Assembly (NCBI GenBank): GCA_002724975.1
Contig: PBQF01000055.1
Location: 1 to 21,871, forward strand
Reading direction: 5' to 3'
Length of the DNA stretch: 21,871 nt
Source: Parcubacteria group bacterium
GTDB lineage: Bacteria > Patescibacteriota > Minisyncoccia > Phycocordibacterales > GCA-002724975
The notes beneath the pieces were generated by a model. That model saw nothing but the letters and a program-made list of their open reading frames with translations, was not told where the DNA came from and ran no database searches. Positions within the stretch are counted from its first letter, which is position 1; each line of letters starts with the position of its first letter. Shown in pieces: positions 20,840 through 21,871 of this stretch. Made by a program: the position numbers and the translations under genes.

Positions 20840-21404
20840 TTCCAAGTATCTTTAGTGCTTTCTTTATTCGCTCATTTGTACCGGTAATATCATCTCCAAC
20901 TTTTTTAAGTGCTTCTCTCGAATCATTTAATGTATAACCGAGTGCGTGAAGGGCCTCTAATGCTTCGGCTTCTTCTTTCAATCCAATCCCGTCTTTCTCT
21001 GTTGCTGTTCCGGTTTTATCTTTCAACTCCAAGATTATTTTCTGAGCACTCTTTCTGCCAATTCCAGAAACTTTTGTTAAATAAGATGCGTCTTCCGAAG
21101 AAATTGCTTTTCTTAAAACTGCGACTGGTGCCAAAGATAAAATTGCCAAAGCACTTTTTGGGCCAATACCAGATATTCCAATAAGAAGCTCAAAGAAATC
21201 TTTCTCTTCTTTATCAATAAACCCGTAAAGGTCCATTATATTTTCTCTGACAACCAGATGAGTCCATAAATTGGCATTGGAACCATTCTTTAGTTTCGAA
21301 AGGGTATCAGTTGAGACAAAGGCCCTATATCCGACTCCAGACATATCTATGATGGCGGAATTTTTGTCCTTATATACAACTTTCCCATTTAGTTTGGCTA
21401 TCAT
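20832..21404 (-). CDS. ruvA: Holliday junction DNA-binding protein RuvA
   Basis: This 190-residue tetrameric protein binds four-way junctions and loads RuvB. The OB-fold domain is at about 1-62 (MIAKLNGKVVYKDKNSAIID, then GVGYRAFVS, ending NIMDLYGF). Two helix-hairpin-helix motifs follow, LLIGISGIGPKSALAIL (73-89) and VSGIGRKSAQKIILELK (112-128). Domain III, which contacts RuvB, is at about 145-190. The length fits the family. It is separated by about 11 kb from ruvB and ruvC and instead leads ruvA-murE-fpg, with a stop overlapping the murE start. ATG at 21404 has TATCAT 6 nt upstream and diverges from rpsT. Confidence 0.96.
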   Translation of the reverse strand: MIAKLNGKVVYKDKNSAIIDMSGVGYRAFVSTDTLSKLKNGSNANLWTHLVVRENIMDLYGFIDKEEKDFFELLIGISGIGPKSALAILSLAPVAVLRKAISSEDASYLTKVSGIGRKSAQKIILELKDKTGTATEKDGIGLKEEAEALEALHALGYTLNDSREALKKVGDDITGTNERIKKALKILGNA

Positions 21405-21410
21405 GAGCTA

Positions 21411-21416
21411 ATGATA
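21411..21416 (-). promoter_or_regulatory. Candidate -10 of ruvA
   Basis: TATCAT lies 6 nt before the ATG, which would place the transcription start on the start codon. Weak hexamer; supported mainly by the same spacing at other genes here. Confidence 0.3.
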
Positions 21417-21465
21417 ACCCAAGAGGAGAAGAGGACAAAGAATATTGCTTTTTTAAGCTATATTC

Positions 21466-21471
21466 TATAAT
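21466..21471 (+). promoter_or_regulatory. -10 element of rpsT
   Basis: A perfect TATAAT lies 11 nt before the rpsT ATG, giving a leader of about 4-5 nt. A TTGCTT at 21445-21450 is 15 bp upstream and a possible weak -35. Confidence 0.5.
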
Positions 21472-21482
21472 ATTCTTCGCGT

Positions 21483-21746
21483 ATGCCGATTATAAAAGCA
21501 GCAAAGAAAAGTCTCAGAAGCGATGCCAGAAAGCACCTTTTTAATCTACGTAGAAAAAGGACAATGCGGTCGGCTGAAAAAGAAATCAGAGAGCTTGTGT
21601 TACACAAAAAAGGAAAGGAAGCCAAGAAGGCTCTACCAAGGCTCTACAAAGCTATAGACAAGGCAGCCAAGGGAGGGGTCATAAAGAAAAATACTGCTGC
21701 CAGGAAGAAATCCAGACTCTCCAAGGCAATAAAAAAGATTTCGTAA
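21483..21746 (+). CDS. rpsT: 30S ribosomal protein S20
   Basis: The 87-residue protein is small and very basic and has the S20 pattern: MPIIKAAKKSLRSDARKHLF at the start (compare the common K-S-A-K-KR...R..N...KS), a middle helix EKEIRELVLHKK, and the conserved end KAIDKAAKGGVIKKNTAARK followed by KSRLSKAI. It binds 16S rRNA in the small subunit body. ATG at 21483 gives the full family length and has a TATAAT close upstream. It is monocistronic, followed by a terminator hairpin and tRNA-Arg on the other strand. It diverges from ruvA. Confidence 0.94.
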   Translation: MPIIKAAKKSLRSDARKHLFNLRRKRTMRSAEKEIRELVLHKKGKEAKKALPRLYKAIDKAAKGGVIKKNTAARKKSRLSKAIKKIS

Positions 21747-21768
21747 TCCTGCCTCTGGCGGGGTTTTA
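21745..21768 (+). terminator. Rho-independent-type terminator of rpsT
   Basis: CCTGCC (21748-21753) pairs with GGCGGG (21757-21762) around a TCT loop, with flanking wobble and A-T pairs and a following TTTT. It starts at the rpsT stop codon. Confidence 0.68.
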
Positions 21769-21773
21769 ATTTG

Positions 21774-21845
21774 TGCTCCTGGTAGGAATCGAACCTACAT
21801 CACATCCTCCGCAAGGATGCATTCTATCCATTGAACTACAGGAGC
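21774..21845 (-). tRNA. tRNA-Arg (anticodon GCG)
   Basis: The cloverleaf is complete: acceptor GCTCCTG/CAGGAGC, D stem GTTC/GAAT, anticodon stem CATCC/GGATG, loop TTGCGGA with anticodon GCG (codon CGC), T arm GTAGG-TTCGATT-CCTAC and discriminator A. A20 after the GG of the D loop and C35 are Arg identity elements. CCA is not encoded. The usual bacterial isoacceptor for these codons has ACG. Confidence 0.93.
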
Positions 21846-21871
21846 TCGGGGTTAAAAGCCTAAATATTTCA

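Noticed and set aside
1..21871. Gracilibacteria-type code with TGA read as glycine
   Set aside because: yebC, polA, ruvA and the cassette gene all end at TGA at positions that give normal protein ends.

Overview
The window looks like a chromosomal piece of a Candidate Phyla Radiation (Patescibacteria) bacterium, most likely of the Parcubacteria side. The reasons are AT-rich, tightly packed genes, short versions of housekeeping proteins, a lamin-tail-type surface protein and a PilB-type ATPase, and very short or absent 5' leaders. This placement is inference from gene content, not a phylogeny. TGA ends several genes (yebC, polA, ruvA), so the standard bacterial code applies and not the TGA=Gly code of Gracilibacteria.

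Region 1 (1-5436) is the replication-origin neighbourhood. A 5'-truncated beta-propeller-like gene converges on the leftward operon rpmH-rnpA-yidC-jag. dnaA and dnaN run rightward. The AT-rich dnaA-dnaN spacer carries DnaA-box-like sites followed by a short GC cluster and a run of TAA trinucleotides, which is the layout of a basal origin-unwinding system. Three DnaA-box-like sites at 11-bp spacing lie between rpmH and dnaA.

Region 2 (5437-12010) reads leftward: pilB-type ATPase, a 149-bp element with 25-bp perfect terminal inverted repeats, then ruvB-yebC-ruvC and a class A penicillin-binding protein.

Region 3 (12011-12540) is a self-contained GC-rich cassette: consensus promoter, perfect Shine-Dalgarno, small lipoprotein gene and a strong terminator. 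It is unlike everything around it and is the best candidate for recent acquisition.

Region 4 (12541-16041) is the rightward operon tsaE-polA-holA, whose genes overlap (tRNA t6A modification, DNA polymerase I, clamp-loader delta).

Region 5 (16038-21871) is mixed: a ProX-type tRNA-editing deacylase with a strongly structured spacer upstream, tRNA-Lys(TTT), a DoxX-like membrane protein, a SpoU-family RNA methyltransferase, a lamin-tail-like secreted or anchored protein, the overlapping leftward set ruvA-murE-fpg, then rpsT and tRNA-Arg(GCG).

The content is mostly core information processing (replication, recombination and repair, translation) plus cell-wall synthesis. The unusual material is the GC-rich cassette, the inverted-repeat element, the structured spacer, the origin architecture and several lineage-style protein reductions.
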